In this document: positions 35,923 through 44,381 of the stretch, one piece after another
Layout: each line of letters begins with the position of its first letter
Position numbering within the stretch: the first letter of the stretch is position 1
Assembly: GCF_052162025.1 (NCBI RefSeq)
Contig: NZ_CP197401.1
Location: 3,472,001-3,536,000 of the forward strand
Length of the DNA: 64,000 nt
Reading direction: 5' to 3'
Source of the DNA: Methylobacter sp015476545
GTDB taxonomy: Bacteria > Pseudomonadota > Gammaproteobacteria > Methylococcales > Methylomonadaceae
Translations under genes and position numbers: made by a program
Notes under the pieces: generated by a model
Seen by the model: only the letters and a program-made list of their open reading frames with translations
What the model was told of the DNA's origin: nothing
Database searches by the model: none

Positions 35923-36000
35923 GCGCTAACAAATCGCTGCAGTCGAGCAGTCGACACGTCCGAAGCAGTCATAAGGCTAATCTCAAGTATTAGACTCTAA
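35923..36000 (+). other. Possible integron attC-like recombination site
   Basis: It starts GCGCTAACAA (R-double-prime-like core, 35923) and ends CTCAAGTATTAGAC (about 35980-35995), which resembles the attC end CTCAAGCGTTAGAC. Between them is a short self-complementary stretch (TCGAGCAGTCGA). The pairing of inner arms is weak, so this may be a decayed site or chance. Confidence 0.35.
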
Positions 36001-36002
36001 AT

Positions 36003-36665
36003 ATGAACCTCAATTGCAAACTTATTGGACTGTTGTATTTATTCATAACTATCAGTGCTACCGCTGCTGAAAGAGAATTCCAGAGCGTTGCTCAATTCTT
36101 GGATACTCTATCTCCCGCTCCCATATGGCAGGTCGTAGAAGGAGATCTTGATGGTGATGGCTTTGATGATCGAGCCATCGTTACTCACCAGCCAAATAGC
36201 GAAGTTCTGCCAAAGTTATATGTACTTCTTCAAAATCGAAGTGGCAGCTTTCGCCTGGCCCAAGAATCGCAGACCGCCGGCTATCACAATGGCGCAGTAG
36301 AGTTGGCCATAAAAAATGGGAGTCTATATATCACCCTCGAAGCGATAGAAAGCACGACACAAGGAACACATCAGTTCAAACTCTATCGAGGTGAATGGCG
36401 ATTAATTGGCATGACTCATAGTACCTACGACTCTGCCGATCTAGGTCCGGAACATGGAGCACATTTCCTTAATCTCGATTTCAATGTTTTGACTGGCGAC
36501 ATTATTTCTAAACGTGAGTCCAAAAAGGGAGAACGGATTACGCGAGATAAGGCGATCGTAAAACCGTGTCTGCTTGAGAATTACAATTTCGATTTTTATT
36601 TCTGCATAGCCGATTGGAAAATGAGGAAAGGTGTTCCTGTTTCGGTGTATATGGTGCCAAATTGA
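36003..36665 (+). CDS. Secreted hypothetical protein with a DxDxDG calcium-like loop
   Basis: A 220-residue protein with a signal peptide (LIGLLYLFITISATAA) and an FG-GAP/VCBS-like loop VEGDLDGDGFDDRAIVTH near residue 45. Two cysteines near the C-terminus could pair. No function is recognised. It is more AT-rich than the housekeeping genes and sits between integron-like core sequences, so it may be acquired. Confidence 0.65.
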   Translation: MNLNCKLIGLLYLFITISATAAEREFQSVAQFLDTLSPAPIWQVVEGDLDGDGFDDRAIVTHQPNSEVLPKLYVLLQNRSGSFRLAQESQTAGYHNGAVELAIKNGSLYITLEAIESTTQGTHQFKLYRGEWRLIGMTHSTYDSADLGPEHGAHFLNLDFNVLTGDIISKRESKKGERITRDKAIVKPCLLENYNFDFYFCIADWKMRKGVPVSVYMVPN

Positions 36666-36916
36666 ACCGGATGCCATTGCCTAACAATCCGGTCAATTGG
36701 ACCGCTGAAGCCATCGTCGTTTGCACCAATCGCCTCGCGCGGCAGCAGGCTACATTCCTTGTTCAGCGAGCAATTTGTGACCTATAGCAGGCGCTGAAAA
36801 ATGCACAAAGACCAGTAGAAATTGGCCGAACTGAGATCATCACCGTTAAATTTCCTCCAAACGAATGCTTGAAACGGTCAAATCAAATTCAGCATTTTAC
36901 ACATCAGTTATTGAGA

Positions 36917-38110
36917 TTATTCCGTCAATTCCCCAAGGCGCCGGCAGAGTTCAATGACATCGGCCTCATCCTGATAAAGACCGAATCCGAATCTCAGCCG
37001 AGGCCCTCTGCGGTCTATCAAAATATCATTATCGTTCAGAATTTGCAGGCATTTGTCGGCGATTTCCAGAGAAGCCGCCTCGAAAGTCAGAAAATGCCCG
37101 TGCCAGTCCGGAACCGGATCAAACAAAGGCGTCAGCGACCAATTCTGACAGAAAGCTTGAGGCAAGTTGTCAAGAAAGGCCTTTTGCAATCCTGCAACAT
37201 AACTGTGAATCCACCGGATATCGAGTCCTTGCGATTCGAACAAATCCCAGACGGCGTTGAAACGATAAAACCCGCTCGGGTCCTGTGTCGAACCCATGAA
37301 GGCCATGCCGTCATCCGGGTAGCCGACTTCTCCCCCGGCCGGCCTGGACAGTTGCGCAAACTCGGCATACCAGCCCGTATCGGCCGGACGCCAGTTGCCT
37401 TTCGGAACGACCATAAAACCCACGCCCTCGCCGCCCTGGCCGTATTTGTAGCCGCCGCCCAGATAGAAAATTCGCCCTTCCAGTCTGGACAAGTTGCAGG
37501 GAATGGCCGCGAAACCGTGATAGCCATCGACGACAAAAAGCGTCGAATCAGGCGCCGCCGCCACCAGCGATTCAATGTCGCCATCCGTCAGGGCCCCGCC
37601 CGAATCGAAGAAAACCTGGCTCAGGAAAACCAGGTCGTAATCTCTGGCAAGCTCAGAGCGCATATCATCCAGAAAAGCCGCCCTGTCCCGAAGAAAATCC
37701 GCCGTATCGACCTGGCGAATGGTAATCTCAGGAATTTCCATCAATCTCAGAAACTGCCGGCGCCAAGAGTGAAATTCGCTGGTTGTGGTAAGAACCCTCA
37801 AGCTTTTCCTGCCCAGAAACAGCGACAGCAGCCGCACGGAAAGCTCATGGGTATTGGGCGCCAGCGCGATTTGCCGCGCCTCTTTCAGCCCCAGGATTTT
37901 GGCGATATGGTCCTGCGTTTTCGGAATCGTTTCGGAGAAAATCCTGTCCCATTTTTCATCGCTAAGCACGGCGCAATCGTCCCAATAAGCGATCTGGGCT
38001 TCACGGCTGACATCGGGCCAGAAATGATGGGAATGGGCGCGGAAATGCAATTTGCCGGCATGGCCTTTCAGGAACCGGCTGTAAAACCGTTTAGGATTGG
38101 CGGGCGTCAT
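36917..38110 (-). CDS. Kynureninase-like PLP-dependent enzyme (aminotransferase class V)
   Basis: A 397-residue fold-type I PLP enzyme. FLSQVFFDSGG and FVVDGYHGFAAIP fit the kynureninase-like branch, and the lysine in FYLGGGYKYGQGGEGVGFM, here GGGYKYGQGGEG, is the probable PLP base. It overlaps the end of the tryptophan dioxygenase gene by 20 bases, so it most likely acts on kynurenine or N-formylkynurenine. A classical kynureninase is slightly longer and closer in motif; the exact substrate is inferred from context. Confidence 0.8.
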   Translation of the reverse strand: MTPANPKRFYSRFLKGHAGKLHFRAHSHHFWPDVSREAQIAYWDDCAVLSDEKWDRIFSETIPKTQDHIAKILGLKEARQIALAPNTHELSVRLLSLFLGRKSLRVLTTTSEFHSWRRQFLRLMEIPEITIRQVDTADFLRDRAAFLDDMRSELARDYDLVFLSQVFFDSGGALTDGDIESLVAAAPDSTLFVVDGYHGFAAIPCNLSRLEGRIFYLGGGYKYGQGGEGVGFMVVPKGNWRPADTGWYAEFAQLSRPAGGEVGYPDDGMAFMGSTQDPSGFYRFNAVWDLFESQGLDIRWIHSYVAGLQKAFLDNLPQAFCQNWSLTPLFDPVPDWHGHFLTFEAASLEIADKCLQILNDNDILIDRRGPRLRFGFGLYQDEADVIELCRRLGELTE

Positions 38111-39188
38111 AGACGATATCCAGCTGGTCCTTAATGGCCTTTGGCAACGCCGGCGCCAGGGATTTTGGCATCAGAAAGGTCGCCAGATTGAACAGGTCCA
38201 GAAAGGCGCGGTTTCTTTCCGTGGTCGATTTCAGGTATTCCTGTCCTGAAGAGCCGCCGGTTCCGATTTTGGTGCCGATTATCCTGTGCACCATGAGCGC
38301 ATGGCGAAAACGCCAGGTCGTGAATTTCTCGTCGATTTCGACCAGAGAACTGAGAATTTCAAAAGGCATCTGCAGCGCAGGATAATCGCGATACAGAAAA
38401 ATGAACACGGCCGACAGCATTGCCTTCTGCGACAGCCTGAACCGGCCTTGTGCCCGCTGCCCGGCAAATTTATCGGCATCCAGCAGCGTCGCGAAAGTTT
38501 CGCGCGTCGTTTCCAGGTTTTTCAGCTCCATCGCCCTCAAAGGCTCGTCCAGTCCCGGATTGTTCAGGATGATCTCATGATCCTGTTTGAGCATTTTATG
38601 TACGGCCAGCTCGTACTCGCCCCAGAAATCATAGTCTTCAAACCGGGAAAAAGGCATGCGCGCGAGCCATGCCTCCAGCAGTTCAAAAATGCCGACTTTA
38701 CTTTCTTCCTTCTCCAGCGCCTGCCTGTCTTCCGGTTTGAGGCGGGAATTGATGAATTGCTTTTCAATGTCCATCCGGTGTTCGGACCTGATGCCCAGTA
38801 CCGCTTCCACCAGGCGGAACTGCAGGCTCTGAAAGCCGGAGGCCGGCACCAGATAATCCCTGAACTCCATGAAGTCCAATGTGGTCATGGTCTCCATGAC
38901 CTGAATCTGATCGATCAAAACCTGCTGAATGGCAGTGACTCTTTCCAGCCGGGCATTGATCACGTAAAGGTCCGTGGACGGCACAAACGGCTGCGCCATG
39001 ATCTCGCGGATGGAATTCAGCTCATGCAGAATCTGCTTGAACCAGAGCTCATAGGTCTGGTGGACGACGATGAACAGCGTCTCGTCATGGACTTCTTCGC
39101 CGTATTTCGCGCTTTCGGGCGCCTGGGCGTTCAGGATTTTAGGCAGTTGCAGATAATCGCCGTAATAAAGCGGAGGATGGATTTTCAT
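38091..39188 (-). CDS. kynA: Tryptophan 2,3-dioxygenase
   Basis: This haem enzyme opens the indole ring of tryptophan to give N-formylkynurenine. The product shows YYGDYLQLPKIL at the N-terminus, VHQTYELWFKQILHEL with the distal histidine region, and FRHALMVHRIIGTKIGTGGSSG, here HRIIGTKIGTGGSSG, with the proximal histidine. ATG 39188 has AAGG five bases upstream and is preferred to ATG 39203. About 365 residues, longer than the usual 280-300. No formamidase gene is adjacent. Confidence 0.92.
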   Translation of the reverse strand: MKIHPPLYYGDYLQLPKILNAQAPESAKYGEEVHDETLFIVVHQTYELWFKQILHELNSIREIMAQPFVPSTDLYVINARLERVTAIQQVLIDQIQVMETMTTLDFMEFRDYLVPASGFQSLQFRLVEAVLGIRSEHRMDIEKQFINSRLKPEDRQALEKEESKVGIFELLEAWLARMPFSRFEDYDFWGEYELAVHKMLKQDHEIILNNPGLDEPLRAMELKNLETTRETFATLLDADKFAGQRAQGRFRLSQKAMLSAVFIFLYRDYPALQMPFEILSSLVEIDEKFTTWRFRHALMVHRIIGTKIGTGGSSGQEYLKSTTERNRAFLDLFNLATFLMPKSLAPALPKAIKDQLDIVYDARQS

Positions 39189-39341
39189 AAAAGCCTTACC
39201 CATAAATTAAGGAACTCCCGGCCCGGCTGCCCGGAATCCCAGCATCATGTATTGTTACAACTTTGGCCGCTTACTGAACGAATAGGTTCCTGTTCGGGAA
39301 TTCTGAAGCGATCTCCGATCGAATGAATTCGACCCGCGTAA

Positions 39342-40286
39342 TTATTCCTCGATTATGCATTCATCCCCGTAGCATTTATTAACCTCGACGGTGATATGCG
39401 AAAGCCTGTGAAAATCCTTCAGCAGCGCCTTGTAATATTGAGGCGGCCTGGGCGTATGCGAGACGACCGACAAAATGATCGCGTAGTGTTTGGGGCCCAC
39501 GCGCCAGATATGCAGGTCTGAAACGCGGTTGTCGGCATCGCTCTCTATTTTTCTCTTGACGGCTATTTTATAGCCTGGATCGATGCTTTCATCCATCAAT
39601 ACCGGGCTGCTCTCTTTCATGAGACCGTAAGACCACTGGATAATGATCATCCCGCCGACTATCCCCATGACCGGGTCCAGCCAGGTCCAGCCGTAATACT
39701 TTCCCGACACCAGCGCAGCAATAGCCAGCACGGACGTCAGCGCGTCAGCCAGCACATGCATGTAAGCGGCTTTGAGATTTTGATCATGATGGTGGTGGCC
39801 ATGCGCGTGATCATGATCGTGATGATGGGAATGGTGCTCTTTCAACAGCAGGGCGCAGATCAGATTGATAAACAGGCCAAAAGCCGCGATAGCGATAGCA
39901 TCGTCAAATAGGATGATGCGAGGCTTCAGCAGACGCTCTGCCGATTCGATCAACATCATCAAGGCCACGACACCCAGTGCGATGGAGCTGGCGAATCCGC
40001 CCAGAACACCCACTTTGCCGGGGCTGAAGGCGAACGTGTCGTCGTCGGCATGGATGCGCGAATAGCGATAGGCGATGATCGTGATCATGAAGGCCGCCAC
40101 ATGGGTGCCCATGTGCCAGCCGTCGGCGAGCAGCGCCATCGAACCGAACAGCGTGCCGGCCGTAATCTCCACGACCATGGTCAGGAATGTGAGAACCAGA
40201 ACCTGTTTGGTCCGTCTTTCGCCTTTTTTATGAATGACTGCAAAATCATGATGATGCTGCAAGAGTTTAAGTGCGCGAGCATGCAT
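39342..40286 (-). CDS. Cation diffusion facilitator metal exporter, DmeF-like
   Basis: A 314-residue inner membrane transporter with six helices. It has the metal-site motifs ALLADGWHMGTHVAAF and HVLADALTSVLAI, and a histidine-rich loop (HHSHHHDHDHAHGHHHH) between helices 4 and 5 that loads divalent metals. The HWHxD-type second motif and N-terminal histidines fit the DmeF group that exports cobalt, nickel or zinc. Specificity cannot be read from the sequence. Confidence 0.88.
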   Translation of the reverse strand: MHARALKLLQHHHDFAVIHKKGERRTKQVLVLTFLTMVVEITAGTLFGSMALLADGWHMGTHVAAFMITIIAYRYSRIHADDDTFAFSPGKVGVLGGFASSIALGVVALMMLIESAERLLKPRIILFDDAIAIAAFGLFINLICALLLKEHHSHHHDHDHAHGHHHHDQNLKAAYMHVLADALTSVLAIAALVSGKYYGWTWLDPVMGIVGGMIIIQWSYGLMKESSPVLMDESIDPGYKIAVKRKIESDADNRVSDLHIWRVGPKHYAIILSVVSHTPRPPQYYKALLKDFHRLSHITVEVNKCYGDECIIEE

Positions 40287-40517
40287 TACTGATATACCTG
40301 TTTTTTTGAGAAACTGAACAACCGGCAGCCGATGCCGGTGATAACTATTTAACAGGCACTATGAATTTTTCAGGCATCAGCGTCAAGTCCTGACAGACCA
40401 ATAAATGCAACTCAGGATACATGCCCGCCACGAAGTTCGCGCAAAAACCTCAAAGAGCTTCCGGCCCTTCGTGGTTTAGTCAATAAGGCTTAAGCAAAGC
40501 TATCGCTACAAACGCTT

Positions 40518-41381
40518 CTACGCCGATTTTTTATAAGGCGGCAAAAAACCGGCGGCATCGAGCAGGTCTCTCACATCGGCATAGAGAATTTCCAGGCCCA
40601 TTTTCTTGCAGAAGCGCTTTTCCTTGTCGGTCGGATTTTTATTCAGCACCCAGCCTTTAGGCTCGGCTGCCCCATAAATAATATCGCTCATGACCATGCG
40701 CTCGGAATCGCGGTTCAAAGGCATGCCGATCAGCAGGTACTGCTTCTGCTTGCGGTACTCCTTCAGAAACTCGGGAATAGCAAAGCCGCCCATCAGCTCG
40801 GTGATGTAATCGACATAATCGGCATCCGAGGCTATATAGCTGGCCTCGGGCCTAGGCGTTCCCATCGGCTTGAATAAAATCGGCAGGCGCGGGTCGACCT
40901 GCTCCTGCGGAATCTCGAAATAATCGCTGCCGTCGAAATGATACAGCTTGTAGCGATGCGGCTGGGCGGCAATTCTTGCGATACCCACGATCAGCGTATG
41001 CTCGTCATCTTTATAACTGTCCTGCAATTGAATATCGCGATTGATGTCGATGACATAAGCCGGCCGCCACTCTTCCAGCCAGTCGTGCAAAGCCGCGCGC
41101 GTCCATTCCGTTTCGCCATAGACCTTGGTGAGAAACTGGCTCAGAAAATTCCTGCCCCGCTTTAACTCCTGGTTCATGGCCGCCCTGGGAAACTCGTACA
41201 TGAGTTTGGGCGCCATAGGCTGGCCATTGTTCATGGCTAGAATCAGGCTGGTGCTGTCGGCCGGCATCGGCTCGCCGGTCTTTTTATTCTTTGCATCGAA
41301 AAGTACGCCCGGGCCTAAATAAGGCACGATTTTATTCTCGTAAAGACCGCTTAATATTTCGGAAAATATATTGGAAGACAT
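40518..41381 (-). CDS. Nif-adjacent SIR2-like protein, catalytic motifs degenerate
   Basis: A 287-residue soluble protein with the outline of SIR2_2-type domains: a glycine-rich start (VPYLGPGVLFDAK, residues ~20-32), a central YVIDINRDIQ in the place of the TTNYD motif, FKPMGTP where KLHGD is usual, and LLIGMPLNRDSERMVMSDI near the end. The histidine used for deacetylation is replaced by methionine, so a classical deacylase is unlikely. It is divergent from nifH and has its own sigma-54-like promoter. It may bind NAD; its role in nitrogen fixation is unknown. Confidence 0.65.
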   Translation of the reverse strand: MSSNIFSEILSGLYENKIVPYLGPGVLFDAKNKKTGEPMPADSTSLILAMNNGQPMAPKLMYEFPRAAMNQELKRGRNFLSQFLTKVYGETEWTRAALHDWLEEWRPAYVIDINRDIQLQDSYKDDEHTLIVGIARIAAQPHRYKLYHFDGSDYFEIPQEQVDPRLPILFKPMGTPRPEASYIASDADYVDYITELMGGFAIPEFLKEYRKQKQYLLIGMPLNRDSERMVMSDIIYGAAEPKGWVLNKNPTDKEKRFCKKMGLEILYADVRDLLDAAGFLPPYKKSA

Positions 41382-41418
41382 GATTAACTCCTTTAAGGCT
41401 TATGTGTATCGGTACTTA

Positions 41419-41434
41419 AGCAAGAAGCAATCCA
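41419..41434 (-). promoter_or_regulatory. Candidate sigma-54 promoter of the SIR2-like gene
   Basis: On the minus strand TGGATTGCTTCTTGCT keeps the GG and GC invariants with ten bases between and a perfect TTGC box. It lies about 38 bases before the ATG. The -24 box is weaker (TGGATT against TGGCAC). Confidence 0.5.
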
Positions 41435-41522
41435 ATTGCTGTTAATCAATTTTTACCCATAAATAACAATAATTTAAATTCACTCCCCAATGGCGTGATG
41501 TCAGCTTTTTCTCATTGTGGAT

Positions 41523-41538
41523 TGTTCTGTTCGCGACA
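41523..41538. promoter_or_regulatory. NifA upstream activator site 1
   Basis: TGTTCTGTTCGCGACA fits TGT-N10-ACA exactly. It lies about 90 bases upstream of the minus-strand sigma-54 candidate and 186 bases upstream of the nifH -24 box, so it could serve either gene. Confidence 0.65.
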
Positions 41539-41562
41539 TTTCCGACAAATCCCAGCTAAAAA

Positions 41563-41585
41563 GGTACGCATTGCGTACCCTACGG
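41563..41585. repeat. GTACGC palindrome (family A) in the nifH control region
   Basis: GTACGCATTGCGTAC at 41564-41578 is a perfect palindrome with CCTACG after it, the same core as in the copies around nifK. It lies between the two NifA sites. Confidence 0.85.
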
Positions 41586-41609
41586 AGTTACAGGCAGCCT
41601 TGTAACCTC

Positions 41610-41625
41610 TGTGAACAAATCTACA
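41610..41625. promoter_or_regulatory. NifA upstream activator site 2
   Basis: TGTGAACAAATCTACA fits TGT-N10-ACA exactly and lies about 98 bases upstream of the nifH -24 box, the usual distance. Confidence 0.75.
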
Positions 41626-41693
41626 TAAACCCTACAAAATGTCCGCAATACTACGCAGAAACAGCCTGCCGCAATTCTCATTAAAAACATAGC

Positions 41694-41706
41694 AATCAAT
41701 GACTTA
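41694..41706 (+). promoter_or_regulatory. IHF binding site between NifA sites and promoter
   Basis: AATCAATGACTTA matches the IHF consensus WATCAANNNNTTR at every fixed position. IHF bends the DNA so that NifA can touch sigma-54 polymerase. Confidence 0.7.
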
Positions 41707-41723
41707 ACAAGACATTCACCAAT

Positions 41724-41739
41724 TGGCACGCCCCTTGCT
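41724..41739 (+). promoter_or_regulatory. Sigma-54 promoter of nifH
   Basis: TGGCACGCCCCTTGCT matches the -24/-12 consensus TGGCACRNNNNTTGCW at all fixed positions. The nifH ATG is 48 bases downstream, with AAGGAG before it. Confidence 0.93.
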
Positions 41740-41787
41740 CTATACCCTTGCGTAATCAACCACAACGTTCTATGTAAGGAGAAAATC

Positions 41788-42660
41788 ATGGCATTACGTC
41801 AATGTGCAATTTACGGTAAAGGTGGGATCGGCAAATCCACTACAACACAAAACCTGGTCGCCGCGCTGGCTGAAGCCGGCAACAAGGTGATGATCGTGGG
41901 CTGTGACCCGAAAGCCGATTCCACCCGTTTGATCCTGCACTCCAAGGCGCAAACAACCATCATGAGTCTGGCGGCTGAAGCCGGCAGCGTTGAAGACCTA
42001 GAACTGGAAGATGTAATGAAAGTCGGCTTCGGCGGCGTCAGATGCGTTGAATCAGGCGGCCCAGAGCCCGGTGTCGGCTGTGCCGGCCGCGGTGTAATCA
42101 CGGCCATTAACTTCCTCGAGGAAGAAGGAGCTTACGATGATGAACTCGATTTCGTTTTTTATGATGTTCTTGGGGATGTTGTGTGTGGCGGCTTTGCCAT
42201 GCCAATCCGTGAAAACAAGGCGCAAGAGATTTACATCGTCTGTTCGGGCGAAATGATGGCCATGTATGCGGCCAACAACATCGCCAAAGGCATCGTCAAA
42301 TACGCCAACTCAGGCAGCGTGCGTCTGGCCGGCCTGATCTGCAACTCTCGCAATACAGCACGTGAAGATGAGCTGATCATGGCGCTGGCTGAAAAAATCG
42401 GCACCCAGATGATTCACTTCGTGCCGCGCGACAACGTCGTGCAACGCGCCGAAATCCGCCGCATGACCGTTATCGAATACGATCCGAACGCCAAACAGGC
42501 CGACGAATACCGCCAATTGGCGCTGAAGATCCGCGATAACAAGAACCTCATTATCCCGCATCCGATTTCCATGGATGAACTGGAAGAATTAATGATGGAA
42601 TTCGGCCTGATGGACGAAGAAGATGAATCCATCATCGGTGTAGTGGCCGCAGCAGAGTAA
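41788..42660 (+). CDS. nifH: Nitrogenase iron protein NifH
   Basis: NifH is the ATP-driven electron donor to NifDK and is needed for cofactor maturation. The 290-residue protein shows the P-loop GKGGIGKSTTTQNL, the two cysteines that bridge the [4Fe-4S] cluster between subunits (GCAGRGVITAINFL and DVLGDVVCGGFAMP), and the arginine after the first cysteine that DraT ADP-ribosylates in some diazotrophs. It is first in the operon behind a sigma-54 promoter. No draT or draG lies in the window. Confidence 0.98.
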   Translation: MALRQCAIYGKGGIGKSTTTQNLVAALAEAGNKVMIVGCDPKADSTRLILHSKAQTTIMSLAAEAGSVEDLELEDVMKVGFGGVRCVESGGPEPGVGCAGRGVITAINFLEEEGAYDDELDFVFYDVLGDVVCGGFAMPIRENKAQEIYIVCSGEMMAMYAANNIAKGIVKYANSGSVRLAGLICNSRNTAREDELIMALAEKIGTQMIHFVPRDNVVQRAEIRRMTVIEYDPNAKQADEYRQLALKIRDNKNLIIPHPISMDELEELMMEFGLMDEEDESIIGVVAAAE

Positions 42661-42672
42661 CCGTCCCGCAAT

Positions 42673-42701
42673 ACTGGAGGGCGGTGCCTCCGCTCTCCAG
42701 T
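42673..42701 (+). promoter_or_regulatory. Hairpin in the nifH-nifD spacer
   Basis: ACTGGAGGGCGG pairs with CCGCTCTCCAGT (12 pairs, one G-U) around a five-base loop. There is no T tail, so it is more likely an mRNA-stabilising or attenuating structure that raises nifH over nifDK than a full terminator. Confidence 0.7.
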
Positions 42702-42753
42702 CCTAAAACTTGTCTGTTGGGGGATTGCCCACGGCATAAGTAGGAGAAACAAC

Positions 42754-44238
42754 ATGGCAGCAATGACAAGAGAAGAGACCGAAGCGCTCATACAGGAAGT
42801 GCTTGAAGTCTATCCGGAGCAAGCGAAAAAAGACCGCGCCAAGCATCTGGCGGTCAATGACCAGTCGCTTGAAAAATCGAACAAATGCATTACCTCGAAC
42901 CGCAAGTCCCAACCCGGCGTCATGACCATCCGCGGTTGCGCTTATGCCGGTTCAAAAGGGGTGGTCTGGGGTCCGATCAAGGACATGATCCACATCTCTC
43001 ACGGCCCGGTCGGCTGCGGCCAGTATTCACGCGCCGGCCGCCGTAACTATTACGTCGGCACGACCGGCGTCAATACTTTCGGCACCATGAACTTCACCTC
43101 CGATTTCCAGGAAAAGGACATCGTGTTCGGCGGCGATAAAAAACTCGCGAAGATCATGAATGAAATCGAAGAGCTGTTCCCGCTCAACAAAGGCATCAGC
43201 ATTCAGTCGGAATGCCCGATCGGTTTAATCGGCGACGATATCGAAGCGGTCGCCAAAAAAGCCAACAAGGAAATCGGCAAACCCGTGGTTCCGGTGCGTT
43301 GCGAAGGCTTCCGCGGCGTATCGCAATCCTTGGGCCACCATATCGCCAACGACGCCATCCGCGACTGGGTTCTCGACGGTAACGAAGGCAAAGAAATCGG
43401 CTATGAAGTCTCCCCTTACGACGTAGCGGTTATCGGCGATTACAACATCGGCGGCGATGCCTGGGCTTCACGTACATTGCTGGAAGAAATGGGTCTGCGC
43501 GTCGTGGCACAATGGTCCGGCGACGGCACCATTGCCGAAATGGAAAACACGCCCAGGGTAAAACTGAACCTGATCCACTGCTACCGTTCGATGAACTACA
43601 TCGCGCGGCACATGGAAGAAAAGTACAACATCCCCTGGATCGAGTACAACTTCTTCGGCCCGACCAAAATCGCCGAATCGCTGCGCAAAATCGCCGCGCA
43701 CTTCGATGAAACCATCCAGGCCGGCGCGGAGAAAGTCATCGCCAAATATCAGGCCGAATACGACGCCGTGATCGCCAAGTACAAACCGCGCCTGCAGGGC
43801 AAACGCGTCATGCTCTACGTCGGCGGCCTGCGCCCTCGTCATGTGATCGGCGCCTATGAAGACCTTGGCATGGAAGTGGTCGGCACCGGCTATGAATTCG
43901 GCCACAACGACGACTACGACCGCACGATCAAGGAAATGGGCAATGCAACGTTGCTCTATGACGACGTCACCGGCTACGAATTCGAGGAATTCGTCAAGAA
44001 AATCCAGCCGGACCTGATCGGCTCCGGCATCAAGGAGAAATACATCTTCCAGAAAATGGGCATCCCGTTCCGGCAAATGCACTCCTGGGATTATTCCGGC
44101 CCTTATCACGGCTATGACGGCTTCGCCATCTTCGCCCGCGATATGGACATGACCTTGAACAACCCCTGCTGGAAACAAGTGAAAGTGCCCTGGAAAACGG
44201 CTGAAAGCGATGCGGTAGCCGTGGCGGCGAGCGCCTAA
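42754..44238 (+). CDS. nifD: Nitrogenase molybdenum-iron protein alpha chain NifD
   Basis: NifD carries FeMo-co and half of the P-cluster. The 494-residue protein has the P-cluster cysteines in TIRGCAYAGSKG, GPVGCGQYSRAG and QSECPIGLIGDD, the FeMo-co cysteine in LIHCYRSMNYI, and the FeMo-co histidine in RQMHSWDYSGPYHG. The full-length molybdenum type fits nifHDK rather than vnf or anf. ATG 42754 follows a TAGGAG ribosome site. Confidence 0.98.
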   Translation: MAAMTREETEALIQEVLEVYPEQAKKDRAKHLAVNDQSLEKSNKCITSNRKSQPGVMTIRGCAYAGSKGVVWGPIKDMIHISHGPVGCGQYSRAGRRNYYVGTTGVNTFGTMNFTSDFQEKDIVFGGDKKLAKIMNEIEELFPLNKGISIQSECPIGLIGDDIEAVAKKANKEIGKPVVPVRCEGFRGVSQSLGHHIANDAIRDWVLDGNEGKEIGYEVSPYDVAVIGDYNIGGDAWASRTLLEEMGLRVVAQWSGDGTIAEMENTPRVKLNLIHCYRSMNYIARHMEEKYNIPWIEYNFFGPTKIAESLRKIAAHFDETIQAGAEKVIAKYQAEYDAVIAKYKPRLQGKRVMLYVGGLRPRHVIGAYEDLGMEVVGTGYEFGHNDDYDRTIKEMGNATLLYDDVTGYEFEEFVKKIQPDLIGSGIKEKYIFQKMGIPFRQMHSWDYSGPYHGYDGFAIFARDMDMTLNNPCWKQVKVPWKTAESDAVAVAASA

Positions 44239-44244
44239 TACGGA

Positions 44245-44331
44245 GGTAGGGTACGCACTGCGTACCTTACCCGCTGGTACGCGATGCGTACCCTACGTGA
44301 AAATTTGGAAATGGTGCGCGTGCGTACCCTA
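44245..44331. repeat. GTACGC palindrome cluster (family A) between nifD and nifK
   Basis: Three core copies lie in tandem: GTACGCACTGCGTAC (44251-44265), GTACGCGATGCGTAC (44277-44291) and the partial GTGCGCGTGCGTAC (44314-44327). The first two face outward with GTAGG and CCTAC flanks, forming an inverted pair. The cluster is transcribed as part of the nifDK mRNA. Confidence 0.88.
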
Positions 44332-44381
44332 TCAATTCTCAATATGTCGTCCACGGATTAGTGGCGCACAGGAGATTATTT

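Noticed and set aside
36869..38134. 421-codon plus-strand frame opposite the kynureninase-like gene
   Set aside because: It has no family likeness and an unusual composition; the minus-strand frame carries clear PLP enzyme motifs.
41640..41655. TGTCCGCAATACTACG as a third NifA site
   Set aside because: The last base breaks TGT-N10-ACA (ACG instead of ACA).
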